A DNA stretch of 64,000 nt from an uncultured Verrucomicrobiota bacterium (GTDB lineage Bacteria; Verrucomicrobiota; Kiritimatiellia; RFP12; UBA1067): assembly GCA_947305585.1 (NCBI GenBank), contig CAMZDY010000001.1, positions 1 to 64,000 on the forward strand, given 5' to 3'. The position numbers and the translations under genes were made by a program. Shown in pieces: positions 50,639 to 62,515 of the stretch. Each line of letters begins with the position of its first letter. The first letter of the stretch is position 1. The notes under the pieces are model-generated. The model ran no database searches. It saw only the letters and a program-made list of their open reading frames with translations, and had not been told where the DNA came from.

Positions 50639-51396
50639 ACCAGTTCCTCCGCTTTGAACACCGGCCCTTCGATACAACAACGCGAATTGCCGCGAACCGT
50701 TTTCTGGATGCAGGCGAAACAGGCGCCCATACCGCAAATCATATGGCGATCTACGGATATCCAGCCTGGAACCTTGAGCGCAAGCGCCCTTTCCGTAACC
50801 GCTTTCAAAAGTCCGTCCGGCCCGCAGGTAAAGAGCTCGAACTTCTCGCCCTTCGCGCGCAATTCGTTGATGGTTTCGTCCAGCGGTCCCACCACGAAAC
50901 CTTTGTAACCGAGAGATCCATCGTTGGTGGACACCTTCGTTTCCACGCCCAACGCCTCGAACTTGTCCAGCGCCAAAAGATCGTCTTTGGTGCGCCCGCC
51001 CACGAACAGGATGGACCTGGGAAGTCGCTTCGCGAGGAAATGAAGCGGAGCCACGCCGAATCCGCCGCCAACGAGCAACGCCACGCCATCGCACTTGGCC
51101 GGGAAACCTCGTCCGAGCGGACCTTGGATCTCCACCGTCTCTCCGGGTTGCACCTTGGAAAGCGCGGCCGTACCGCGGCCAACCTCTTTGTATAGCACGG
51201 TCACTTTGCCGTCTTGGGCGTCAAACACGGAAAAAGGCCGACGCAACGCCGACATCTCCAGCGTCGGCACCCGGATATGCACAAACTGTCCAGGTTGCAT
51301 CTCGGCCGCCTGCTTGGGCGCTTCCACCGTAAGATACCGGTATCCGGCGGAAAACTCCCGGTTCTCCAGCACTTTGGCCGTTTCATTATATTTCAT
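50632..51396 (-). CDS. pyrK: dihydroorotate dehydrogenase electron-transfer subunit
   Basis: 254 residues from MKYNETAKV. An FAD-binding barrel (RRPFSVFDAQDG), an NAD domain (VALLVGGGFGVAPLHFLAKRL) and the C-terminal [2Fe-2S] cysteines (CGMGACFACIQ, then RCCIEGPVF) appear in order. It passes electrons from PyrD flavin to NAD. The gene overlaps pyrD and the upstream UDG-like gene, forming one unit. Confidence 0.9.
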   Translation of the reverse strand: MKYNETAKVLENREFSAGYRYLTVEAPKQAAEMQPGQFVHIRVPTLEMSALRRPFSVFDAQDGKVTVLYKEVGRGTAALSKVQPGETVEIQGPLGRGFPAKCDGVALLVGGGFGVAPLHFLAKRLPRSILFVGGRTKDDLLALDKFEALGVETKVSTNDGSLGYKGFVVGPLDETINELRAKGEKFELFTCGPDGLLKAVTERALALKVPGWISVDRHMICGMGACFACIQKTVRGNSRCCIEGPVFKAEELVW

Positions 51397-51928
51397 GGCG
51401 CTGCATGACTCCTTTAAGCCCCTTCCACATTTCACGTTTCCGGGACTGCACTTCAGGCGCGTCCACCCCAAGGCGAACGAACAATTCCGGCGAATAGGTT
51501 ACGTAGACGTTGGGATGGCGGGGCAGGTAGTTCCCGGGGCCCGTCCGTTCGTCGGGGAAAAACTTGCGGTTCGCCTCCGAGCCCAAGACCACATACACCC
51601 GGGCGTCCGGCAATGGCCCCTCGACCACCGTCGTCGGCTCGATCTTCAATGCCGCCGCAATCTTGCACACTATTTCCGCCGCCTGGGACGAAAGCGGCGC
51701 GTGATGCAGAAAGACCACTTTCGTTCGCATTCCAGACGGTCTGACCGCGGCCGCGGCAACCGCCGGAGAAGAAACCGTCTTCTCCGGCTCGGGCAAATGG
51801 CGGAAATTCCGCGCTTCGGCCGGACGCCGGAACGCGGACATATCCACCGCCACCGTCCGCTCGCCAAGCGTGCGCGACAATTTAAGCTCCGCTTCGAGCG
51901 AGCAAAGGATAAAATCCTTTACGGTCAC
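51386..51928 (-). CDS. uracil-DNA-glycosylase-like protein, 180 aa
   Basis: GTG start overlapping the galE stop (GTGA). The N-terminal part is Arg/Glu-rich without clear motifs. The C-terminal half (VVLGSEANRKFFPDER, then NVYVTYSPELFVRLG and REMWKGLKGV) follows the last motifs of family-4-type uracil-DNA glycosylases (T-Y-S/H-P and the W..LK helix), but the catalytic-loop and iron-sulphur cysteine motifs of that family are not evident. Probably a shortened or diverged relative; activity is uncertain. Confidence 0.55.
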   Translation of the reverse strand: MTVKDFILCSLEAELKLSRTLGERTVAVDMSAFRRPAEARNFRHLPEPEKTVSSPAVAAAAVRPSGMRTKVVFLHHAPLSSQAAEIVCKIAAALKIEPTTVVEGPLPDARVYVVLGSEANRKFFPDERTGPGNYLPRHPNVYVTYSPELFVRLGVDAPEVQSRKREMWKGLKGVMQRHEI

Positions 51929-52968
51929 TTGGCCTTCTTGGGAGCCTTCTTGAAGCCGTAGGGATTCTTGCTCTGCCAATTCCAGGCATCGCGGCACATT
52001 TCCGCGATTCCGCGCTTGGCCTTCCAACCGAGTTCCTTGGCGGCAAGCGAAGGATCCGCCCAGCATTCGGCGATGTCGCCTGGACGGCGAGGCTGGATCT
52101 TGTAGGGCACCTTGCGCTTGGACGCCTTTTCGAAAGCTTTGACGACCTGCAGCACCGAATAGCCGTTACCGGTGCCGAGGTTGTAGATTTTGAGACCAAG
52201 TTTGGGATTCTTCTCCAGCTTCTCGATAGCCTTGAGATGTCCGAGCGCAAGATCCACCACATGGATGAAATCGCGCACGCCCGTGCCGTCTACCGTCGGG
52301 TAGTCGTTGCCGAACACGTTGAGCTCGGGAAGCCGTCCTACCGCCACCTGAGCCACGTACGGCAGAAGGTTGTTGGGGATGCCGGCCGGATCTTCGCCGA
52401 TGAGTCCGCTCTTGTGCGCGCCGATGGGATTGAAGTACCGCAGCAAAATTACGTTCCATTCCGGATCGGCCTTCTGCACATCCTTGAACACCTGCTCCAT
52501 CATGAGCTTCGTCCAACCGTAGGCATTGGTGCAACCGGGCGTCGGGAAGTCTTCGCGGATCGGAACGGACGCGGGATCGCCGTAAACGGTGGCCGAGCTG
52601 GAGAACACGATATTCTTGCAACCATGCGCCGCCAGGCACTTGAGCAGCGTGAACGTGCCTCCCAGATTGTTCTCGTAGTACTTGAGCGGAATGCGGGTCG
52701 ATTCGCCCACCGCCTTCAGCGCCGCGAAGTGGATGGTGGCGTCGATTTTGCCTTCCTTGTCCAATACCTGGTTTAGTCCAGCCTCGTCGCGAATGTCCAG
52801 TTCGTAGAACTTGGGGGCCTTGCCGGTGATCTTGCGCACCCGCTTGAGCGACTCCTTGCAGCTGTTGCAAAGGTTGTCTACGATCACCACCTTGTGTCCG
52901 GCATTCAAGAGCTCCACCACCGTGTGGCTACCGATGAAGCCCGCTCCGCCAGTTACCAGAATTTTCAT
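51925..52968 (-). CDS. galE: UDP-glucose 4-epimerase
   Basis: 347 residues. GGAGFIGSH (7-15) is the NAD-binding loop; YGWTKLMMEQ around 147 supplies the Tyr and Lys of the catalytic YxxxK; DNLCNSCKESL and YFNPIGAHKSGLIGEDP are typical of GalE. AAAGGA precedes the ATG. It interconverts UDP-glucose and UDP-galactose, which links well to galactose freed by the nearby beta-galactosidase. It is 16 nt downstream of carB. Confidence 0.93.
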   Translation of the reverse strand: MKILVTGGAGFIGSHTVVELLNAGHKVVIVDNLCNSCKESLKRVRKITGKAPKFYELDIRDEAGLNQVLDKEGKIDATIHFAALKAVGESTRIPLKYYENNLGGTFTLLKCLAAHGCKNIVFSSSATVYGDPASVPIREDFPTPGCTNAYGWTKLMMEQVFKDVQKADPEWNVILLRYFNPIGAHKSGLIGEDPAGIPNNLLPYVAQVAVGRLPELNVFGNDYPTVDGTGVRDFIHVVDLALGHLKAIEKLEKNPKLGLKIYNLGTGNGYSVLQVVKAFEKASKRKVPYKIQPRRPGDIAECWADPSLAAKELGWKAKRGIAEMCRDAWNWQSKNPYGFKKAPKKAK

Positions 52969-52984
52969 ACTGTTTTCCTTTCTT

Positions 52985-56236
<3,252 letters not shown>

Positions 56237-56279
56237 TGCTTCTCAAACCTTTCTGGCAAAATAAAACTTATGGTTATAT

Positions 56280-56308
56280 ATTATACCATAAATCACGAAA
56301 AAACGCAA
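56280..56308 (-). promoter_or_regulatory. carB promoter, overlapping a terminator
   Basis: TTGCGT (56303-56308), 17 bp, TATAAT (56280-56285) on the minus strand, with a TGG extended -10. The -35 lies in one arm of the terminator hairpin at 56302-56324, within the end of the PEP-CTERM gene. Confidence 0.6.
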
Positions 56309-56838
56309 GACCTTCGCTTGCGTTTCAGAGCAAAAATCGAAAGCCCCGCCAATGTCAGCAACCCCGACGACGGTTCCGGAATAGTGTTGTGCACATCAAT
56401 CACATGGGTAGACTCCATATACCAAGGATTGTAAAGCTCTTCGAACGACACGCTGCCGCTGGTAAGACTTCTGCTCCCGTACAGAATATAATCGGCATCT
56501 CCCGGGAAAGTTGTCGTATTGAACAGCGCCAAGTAAGCCGAAGCCGCCGTAGTGTTCACACTGAAGTTTTCTGGATTGGTTGCGCTGTATATCTCACTTT
56601 TATAAATCACCGCCGAAGCCGGTATATCCCCCAAATCTTTGCTTCCGCTCTTAAGCAACGTGTTGAAATTTGACTCGTTAAAACTGGCGCTATCAATCAA
56701 CATCATGTAATAACCCATCTCGTATGGACGCGATGTGTATTCATCAATCGGATATAGGCTCAGATTGTACTTGACATACACCGCCTCAGCCAAAATAGGC
56801 AAGCTCGAAACCGTCAACAATGCTATTATTCGTTTCAT
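56293..56838 (-). CDS. PEP-CTERM exported protein, 181 aa
   Basis: Signal peptide (RIIALLTVSSLPILAEA). The middle is Ser/Thr/Tyr-rich, with DADYILYGSRSLTSGSVSFE. The end is IPEPSSGLLTLAGLSIFALKRKRR: the Pro-Glu-Pro motif, a membrane span and a basic tail that define PEP-CTERM sorting by an exosortase. AAGGAGG precedes the ATG. It is likely an exopolysaccharide-matrix protein on the cell surface. The gene's last codons form a terminator. Confidence 0.85.
   Translation of the reverse strand: MKRIIALLTVSSLPILAEAVYVKYNLSLYPIDEYTSRPYEMGYYMMLIDSASFNESNFNTLLKSGSKDLGDIPASAVIYKSEIYSATNPENFSVNTTAASAYLALFNTTTFPGDADYILYGSRSLTSGSVSFEELYNPWYMESTHVIDVHNTIPEPSSGLLTLAGLSIFALKRKRRSCVFS
56297..56324 (-). terminator. 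terminator inside the end of the PEP-CTERM gene
   Basis: AACGCAAG and CTTGCGTT form an 8-bp stem around a 7-nt loop, followed by six T residues on the minus strand. The stem and T-run encode the basic RKRRSCVFS tail of the protein. Confidence 0.7.
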
Positions 56839-56852
56839 TATCTGTATCCTCC

Positions 56853-57587
56853 TTAAAGATCGTACGGCGGGGGCGAAACCCGCGCCTCGAAATCCTCCTG
56901 CGTCCACACCCGGTAGCGCTCCTCCTCCCGCACCGCCAGATATTCCCGGTATCCCTCGCGCCAGATCATGTAGGCGATGAGTAGCCGCACGAGCCCCCAA
57001 CTGCCGCCGCTCAAGATGGCGTCAAGACCGGAAAATCCCAACACGATCGCAAGCGCCCTGCCCACCCACATGGCAATCAACGTGGCCTTTTCGCGATTGA
57101 AGAAAATGCGCATGACCGACCGGAAAATCCGTCCCCCGTCCATCGGAAAGCCGGGCAGCAAATTGAACGCCCCCAGCATCACGTTCATCCATCCCATGTA
57201 GTAGAACATCGACGCCAGCCAGCGATTGTGCGTGGGCACGGTTTCGAACAGGAGGAAACCGATCCCCGCCAGCACAAAGCTCACCAAGGGCCCGGCGATG
57301 GCCGTAAGGAACTCCTTCCAGGCCTTCCGCGGGAGCGCGATTAGGCTCGCGCATCCGCCCAAGAGCGAAATCGTGATGTCGCGCGTGCGGTAGCCGAACG
57401 CCGCCGCCGTAAGCGCATGGCCCAGCTCGTGCGCCACGATCGAAATGGCCAGAATCAAGGCCGCCCCCGCGCCGTACGTGAGCGAACCGGAGTTCACCAC
57501 CATCATCAAAAGGAGAAAAACGCAACTCGCATCCACATAGATCGGAATGTCGAAGAGCTCTCCCAGTTTGTATTTCCCGTTAAGCAT
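56853..57587 (-). CDS. M50 site-2-type membrane metalloprotease
   Basis: 244 residues. Membrane segments from about 20 onward, HELGH at 53-57 (zinc site), and NLLPGFPMDGGR near 143-154, the second conserved element with the Asp ligand. The layout fits the SpoIVFB/Rip-like branch of the M50 family without a PDZ domain. Such proteases cleave within the membrane, often regulators. The start overlaps the upstream methyltransferase stop by 8 nt. Confidence 0.88.
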   Translation of the reverse strand: MLNGKYKLGELFDIPIYVDASCVFLLLMMVVNSGSLTYGAGAALILAISIVAHELGHALTAAAFGYRTRDITISLLGGCASLIALPRKAWKEFLTAIAGPLVSFVLAGIGFLLFETVPTHNRWLASMFYYMGWMNVMLGAFNLLPGFPMDGGRIFRSVMRIFFNREKATLIAMWVGRALAIVLGFSGLDAILSGGSWGLVRLLIAYMIWREGYREYLAVREEERYRVWTQEDFEARVSPPPYDL

Positions 57588-58476
57588 AAGACTTCAAAAT
57601 TGCGTATCCCCGCCGGTTGATGATTTCGACTTGCGGAAAATACTTCTCCTGCACCGGCCTCAAGTTTTCCGCGTTCTTTACTACCGTATAGCACGCACCG
57701 CCCGGCTTGAGACAGCGCCGGGCCGTATCCAGAAACACCTCGGCGATGCGATAGTCGGAATAGTACGGAGGATTCCCCGCAAACACGTCGAATCCGGTTT
57801 CCTCCGTCCCGTTGTCGGACAAGACCACCTTGCCCTCCACGCCTAGGTTCTTCATGTTTTCTTCCGCCGCCTCGACCGCCCGCGTATGCGAATCGACGAG
57901 CGTAAGGTCGCACGGCACTACGGAATTGACGAGGAGACCCACCATTCCGGAGCCGCATCCCATATCCAGAAGTTTCGGTTTTTTCACTCCGGCCGCCTTC
58001 AGTTCCCGGCTCACCACCTCCGCCAGCGCCAATCCCCCCTCGTCGCTCCGGCGATGGCAAAAGCATCCCGGATACGAGCAAAGTTTAAGTTTGGGTCCGC
58101 CCGGCACGCTCGCTTCCCACTCCGCGCGGAATACGCGGTGGCGCTTCATGTCGCGAACCTTGTCCATAAGATCGTTCCGGTCTCGCTCGCGGCCCACGTA
58201 GTCGAGTTCCCATTTGCACCCCAGCGATGCGATCTCCTGCAGAAGATCGAGCGCCAGCTCGCCCGGCATGAGTTTGGGACCGGTGCGGAACTTTACAAGA
58301 TCCCAATGTTCGTCCGGGATGTGCGGCGTACAGATTACGCGATCGCGCTTGAAAATCTTCTTGATCGAATGGTAGTGGTAGATGTCCAGAGTGTGGACGG
58401 TCGTGTCACCCTCCAACATCCGGTTCGTAAGGTCGGAAACCTTATAGCCTACCAGCAGCGTTTTCAATCCGTTCAA
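57580..58476 (-). CDS. class I methyltransferase (RsmC-like, small domain)
   Basis: The start is uncertain: the only ATG (58539) would overlap gltX by 98 bp, so a TTG start at 58476 or 58467 is taken; the fold begins at KTLLVGYKVSDL. A Rossmann core has KLLDMGCGSGMVGLLVNS and VFAGNPPYYSDYRIAEVFLDTA, with the NPPY motif of N-methyltransferases acting on rRNA or similar bases. RsmC-type guanine methylation of rRNA is the closest reading, but the target is unknown. Confidence 0.75.
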   Translation of the reverse strand: MNGLKTLLVGYKVSDLTNRMLEGDTTVHTLDIYHYHSIKKIFKRDRVICTPHIPDEHWDLVKFRTGPKLMPGELALDLLQEIASLGCKWELDYVGRERDRNDLMDKVRDMKRHRVFRAEWEASVPGGPKLKLCSYPGCFCHRRSDEGGLALAEVVSRELKAAGVKKPKLLDMGCGSGMVGLLVNSVVPCDLTLVDSHTRAVEAAEENMKNLGVEGKVVLSDNGTEETGFDVFAGNPPYYSDYRIAEVFLDTARRCLKPGGACYTVVKNAENLRPVQEKYFPQVEIINRRGYAILKSYA

Positions 58477-59749
58477 TCGTTTTTGCTTTGCCCACGAGTT
58501 CCAGCATCTCGAAAAGTCCCGGTCCGTCCATCCGTCCACTCACCGCCACCCTGACCGGATGCACCCAGGGCCCCATGCCGTTGCCCTGGCTCAGCTCCTT
58601 CACGAGCGCCTCCAAAACCGGCGCCCTCCAGTCCTCCACCGCCCCGAAACGCCCAGCGAGATCGAGGAGGATCTCCTTGACGCCCGGCTTCGCGAGCCGC
58701 TTCTCCACCGCCTTGGGATCCACAGGATAATCGTCGCCGAAGAGGTAGCTAACTGACGCGGGCATGTCGTTCAGCGTCTTGGTGCGGGGTTTCATCTGGG
58801 CTACGAAAAGCTCCCACCACTCGTCGCTCCTCCCGTCCGCGGCCGGCCCCACCTTCTCCATCGCGAGCGCCTTGAAGTTGGCGTCTGGGATCTGCTTAAT
58901 GTATTCGCCGTTCATCCACGCGAGCTTCTTGGGGTCAAACATCGCCGCCGTCACGTGCACCTTCTCGAGCTCGAAGAGTTTTATCATCTCTTCGCGGCTC
59001 AGGATCTCGCGGTCGTCGCCGGGGTTCCACCCGAGGAGCAGCAGGTAGTTGAAGAGCGCCTCCGGCAGATACCCCTGTTCGCGATATTCGCCCACGAACG
59101 CCGCGCCGTCGCGCTTGGAGTAGGGCTTGCCCTGCTGATTGACGATCATCGAAAGATGGCCATACTTGGGGATCGGCGCGCCTAGGGCCTTGAAGATCTC
59201 GATATGCTTAAAAGTGTTCTCCACGTGGTCATCGCCCCGGATGATGTGCGTCACGCGCTGGTCGATATCATCCACCACGTTCGCGATGTGGAAGATGGGC
59301 GAACCGTCGCTCCGGACGATGGCGAAATCCTGCACATCCTCCGCCTTCTTGGACATGTGCCCCTTCACGATGTCGTCGAACTCGATCGTGCCTTCCTTGG
59401 GCATGCGGAACATGGTGACGATGCCGGTCTTGCCGTCGCGCGAAGTCTTCTCCACCTCGTAGGCGCGGCCCATCGCCTTCAGCTGCTCCACCACCTCCAG
59501 ATGACGCTTGACGTTCTTTGTCTGGTAAAAGACCTCCTCGTCGTAATCGAGCCCCAGCCACTTCATGCAGTCGAACAGCACCTGGATTGCTTCCGGTGTG
59601 GATCTTTCGAGATCGGTATCCTCCACCCGCAACAGGAATTTGCCGCCCGTGTGACGCGCGAACAGCCAGTTGTAGATGGCCGCGCGGATATTCCCGATAT
59701 GCACCTTGCCGGTGGGCGAAGGCGCGAAACGCACTCTTATGTCAGACAT
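58442..59749 (-). CDS. gltX: glutamyl-tRNA synthetase
   Basis: 435 residues, a little shorter than usual. RFAPSPTGKVHIGNIRAA carries the HIGH-type motif, and PYSKRDGA (about 245) replaces KMSKS. An IRGDDHVENTFKHIEIFKALG segment and an alpha-helical anticodon-binding end follow. The start overlaps the M20 peptidase stop by 8 nt. It charges tRNA-Glu; whether it also charges tRNA-Gln was not judged. Confidence 0.94.
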   Translation of the reverse strand: MSDIRVRFAPSPTGKVHIGNIRAAIYNWLFARHTGGKFLLRVEDTDLERSTPEAIQVLFDCMKWLGLDYDEEVFYQTKNVKRHLEVVEQLKAMGRAYEVEKTSRDGKTGIVTMFRMPKEGTIEFDDIVKGHMSKKAEDVQDFAIVRSDGSPIFHIANVVDDIDQRVTHIIRGDDHVENTFKHIEIFKALGAPIPKYGHLSMIVNQQGKPYSKRDGAAFVGEYREQGYLPEALFNYLLLLGWNPGDDREILSREEMIKLFELEKVHVTAAMFDPKKLAWMNGEYIKQIPDANFKALAMEKVGPAADGRSDEWWELFVAQMKPRTKTLNDMPASVSYLFGDDYPVDPKAVEKRLAKPGVKEILLDLAGRFGAVEDWRAPVLEALVKELSQGNGMGPWVHPVRVAVSGRMDGPGLFEMLELVGKAKTIERIENAAGRL

Positions 59750-61067
59750 TTTCCAATATTCTCCTGGCCCATTCGCGAGCCTTGCCGAACTGCGTGAATC
59801 CATACGACTCGTTGGGGCTGTGGATGCGGTCTTCCGCCTGCCCCCAGCCAACGATGAGCGGAGACGCGCCGCTCACTTCCTTCAACACCGACACCACCGG
59901 AATCGAGGCTCCATCCCATTGGAACACCGCGCCTCTCGGATCCATCTCTTTCAAGACTTCCGCCGCAAGCCGGAACACCGGCGAATCGATGGGGAGGCGG
60001 AATCCTCCCGCGCCCTCCGCCTCTTCCGGAAACTCCACCTTCATTCCCGCGGGGCAATGTTCCTCCAGATGACGCTTGACACAATCGATCGCCCGGCGTG
60101 GACTCTGACCCGGCACGAGCCGCATCGAAATCTTGGCGATGGCGACGGCCGGAATTACCGTCTTGCTGCCCGCACCGCCATATCCCGAATGGATCCCGTT
60201 CACCTCGATGGTGGGACGGAAACCCAGCGCCTCCGCCAGATTCTCCGCTACAGTATCGGTACCGATATCTTTTCTGAAATCTTCTTTCGAGGGCGTGGAC
60301 TCGTTGGCGAGCCGGATTTCCTCCGCGCTCGGCGCTTCGATGCCGTCCATAAAGCCCGCCACCCGGATGTTACCTTTCTCGTCGTGCAGCGTGGCCAGCA
60401 ACCGTGCGATTCCCAACGCCGCGTTAGGCGCCACCCCGCCGTATTCCCCGGAATGAAGATCGCGATTGACCCCCGTGAGCTTGACGGTGAAGTGGCAAAC
60501 GCCGCGCAATCCCGCCACGATCGAAGGACGCAAATCCGCTGCAGCCGCCGTATCGCATACGAGCATCACGTCGGCCGCCAGCCGCTTCCTCAAATCTGGC
60601 GCCATTTTGATCAGCGCGGGCGACCCGCTCTCCTCCTGTCCCTCAAGGCACAGTTTGATGGTAGGTGCAGGGAGCCCCTTCACCGACTGCCGGTCGAGAT
60701 AATCGCCCACTCCGGTCAAGAACGCGAAAAGCTGGCCCTTGTCATCCTGTGCGCCCCGGCAATAAACCCGGCCGTCTTTGACCGTCGGCTCGAAAGGTGG
60801 AGTTTTCCACTCCTCCAGCGGATCCGCCGGCTGCACGTCGTAATGGCCGTATACTAGCACGGTGGCGGGATTTTCGCCCTTGCGTTCGGCAATCAGAACC
60901 GGAGGTGCGAAGTCTCTCGTTTCCAGCGCGACCGTAAAGCCCATCTCCTCCACGAACGCCTTGAGCCACATCGCGGTTTGCGTGCACTCCTTGAGCTTGG
61001 AGGGGTCGGAAGAGACGGACTCCAGCTTCAGAAGCTCGAAATACCGATTGAGAACCTTGGTTTCCAT
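59742..61067 (-). CDS. M20-family dipeptidase/deacylase
   Basis: 441 residues. TVLVYGHYDVQP (first zinc His and Asp, about 72-79), RGAQDDKGQLFAF (bridging Asp) and EGQEESGS (catalytic and zinc Glu), then a dimerisation insert with DLHSGEYGG. The arrangement matches M20 peptidases of the CPG70/dipeptidase type. The ATG overlaps the lysS stop (TAATG). It is cytosolic, and the substrate is probably a dipeptide. Confidence 0.9.
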   Translation of the reverse strand: METKVLNRYFELLKLESVSSDPSKLKECTQTAMWLKAFVEEMGFTVALETRDFAPPVLIAERKGENPATVLVYGHYDVQPADPLEEWKTPPFEPTVKDGRVYCRGAQDDKGQLFAFLTGVGDYLDRQSVKGLPAPTIKLCLEGQEESGSPALIKMAPDLRKRLAADVMLVCDTAAAADLRPSIVAGLRGVCHFTVKLTGVNRDLHSGEYGGVAPNAALGIARLLATLHDEKGNIRVAGFMDGIEAPSAEEIRLANESTPSKEDFRKDIGTDTVAENLAEALGFRPTIEVNGIHSGYGGAGSKTVIPAVAIAKISMRLVPGQSPRRAIDCVKRHLEEHCPAGMKVEFPEEAEGAGGFRLPIDSPVFRLAAEVLKEMDPRGAVFQWDGASIPVVSVLKEVSGASPLIVGWGQAEDRIHSPNESYGFTQFGKAREWARRILENV

Positions 61068-62515
61068 TACGCTTTTTTCATCTGCGGGAAGAGCACCACG
61101 TCCCGGATGCCGTCCATCCCCGTGAGCAACATCACCAGCCGGTCCACGCCGAACCCGAGGCCGCCGGTGGGCGGCATGCCGCACTCGAGCGCGCTGATGA
61201 AGTCTTCGTCGATCTTCTCCGTATCCTCGCCCGCCTGGTGCTCCAACGCCTTGCGCTGCTCCAAGGGATCGTTCTGCTCGGTGTAGCCGGGACATAGTTC
61301 GCGTCCCGCCACCACAAACTCGAACACGTCCACGAGGCTCGGGTCGTCCTTGCACGCCTTGGCAAGCGGCACGAACTCGTGCGGCAGACGAGTCACGAAA
61401 GTAGGCTGACGCAACCCCTTCTCGATGATCTTGTCGTAGATTTCATGGGTAAGCATGAGCTCCGTATCCACGCCGTCCAGCTCCAGATTGACTTCGCGCG
61501 CCTGCGCGATCTCCTTGGCTTTGGCAAGCTGCGTGGCGAAATCGAGCCCGAACCAGTCTTCGCCCATCAGTTCCTTCACGAGATCCCGGTACGCCACGCG
61601 GCGGTAAGGCGGAGTGAAATCGATAATCTCCTTCTCCTCGCCGTATTCGATCTGACGCTTCCCCACCACCGTGTCGCACAGATGCGGCAGGAGACCTTCC
61701 ATGATCGCCTCCATGCTCGTCCTGTCGCCGTAGGCCTCGTAGATTTCGCACACGGTGAATTCCGGGTTGTGGCTGCGGTCGATGCCTTCGTTGCGGAAGT
61801 CCTTGCCGAGCTCGAACACCTTGTTCATTCCGCCCACGATCAACCGCTTCAGATAGAGTTCTGGCGCGATACGGAGCACCATATCCTGGTCGAGCGCGTT
61901 GAACCGGGTATGGAACGGCTTGGCGGCCGCCCCTCCCGCCTGCGACTGCAGAATGGGCGTCTCCACCTCGTGGAAACCCCGACTCCACAAATACTTGCGC
62001 GTCTCTTTGATGATCTCCGAACGCATGAAGAAGCGATTGCGGCTATCGTCGTTCGTCATCAGATCCACGTAGCGCCGGCGATACTTCTCCTCCTGGTCCA
62101 CGAGACCGTGAAACTTCTCCGGCGGCTGCTCCAGCGCCTTGGCGAGCATCGTCATTTCCTTGACGATCACGCTCTTCTCGCCCTTCTGGGTGGTGAAAAG
62201 CGTCCCCTCCACGCCGATAATGTCGCCGAGATTGAGCTGCTTGAAGGCCGCGAACTGCGTTTCGGAAAGCTCGTCGCGCTTGAAGATGAGCTGGAAACGG
62301 TCCGTGCCGTCGTTCATGGTGGCGAAGTTCATCTTGCCCATCTTGCGGATCATGAGGAGCCGCCCCGCCACACGGGCGGACGCCCCCTCCACAAACGTCT
62401 CGCGGACGATCTTCAGATCCGTATGGTCGAACTTCGCTCCGTAAGGCTCGAAGCCCATTTCCTTAAGCGCCCGCATGCTCGCCAGGCGCTGCTCGCGGTA
62501 CTCGTTACTCTCCAT
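61067..62515 (-). CDS. lysS: lysyl-tRNA synthetase, class II
   Basis: 482 residues. An OB-fold anticodon domain (ARVAGRLLMIRKMGKMNFATM), motif 1/2 (RNRFFMRSEIIKETRKYL and FRNEGIDRSHNPEFTVCEIYEAY), and motif 3 (LGFGVDRLVMLLTG) appear. The start overlaps argD by 11 nt. It attaches lysine to tRNA-Lys. Confidence 0.95.
   Translation of the reverse strand: MESNEYREQRLASMRALKEMGFEPYGAKFDHTDLKIVRETFVEGASARVAGRLLMIRKMGKMNFATMNDGTDRFQLIFKRDELSETQFAAFKQLNLGDIIGVEGTLFTTQKGEKSVIVKEMTMLAKALEQPPEKFHGLVDQEEKYRRRYVDLMTNDDSRNRFFMRSEIIKETRKYLWSRGFHEVETPILQSQAGGAAAKPFHTRFNALDQDMVLRIAPELYLKRLIVGGMNKVFELGKDFRNEGIDRSHNPEFTVCEIYEAYGDRTSMEAIMEGLLPHLCDTVVGKRQIEYGEEKEIIDFTPPYRRVAYRDLVKELMGEDWFGLDFATQLAKAKEIAQAREVNLELDGVDTELMLTHEIYDKIIEKGLRQPTFVTRLPHEFVPLAKACKDDPSLVDVFEFVVAGRELCPGYTEQNDPLEQRKALEHQAGEDTEKIDEDFISALECGMPPTGGLGFGVDRLVMLLTGMDGIRDVVLFPQMKKA

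Noticed and set aside
49712..51094. In-frame N-terminal extension of pyrD to 51094
   Set aside because: It would overlap pyrK almost completely; the true start at 50638 has a good ribosome site.
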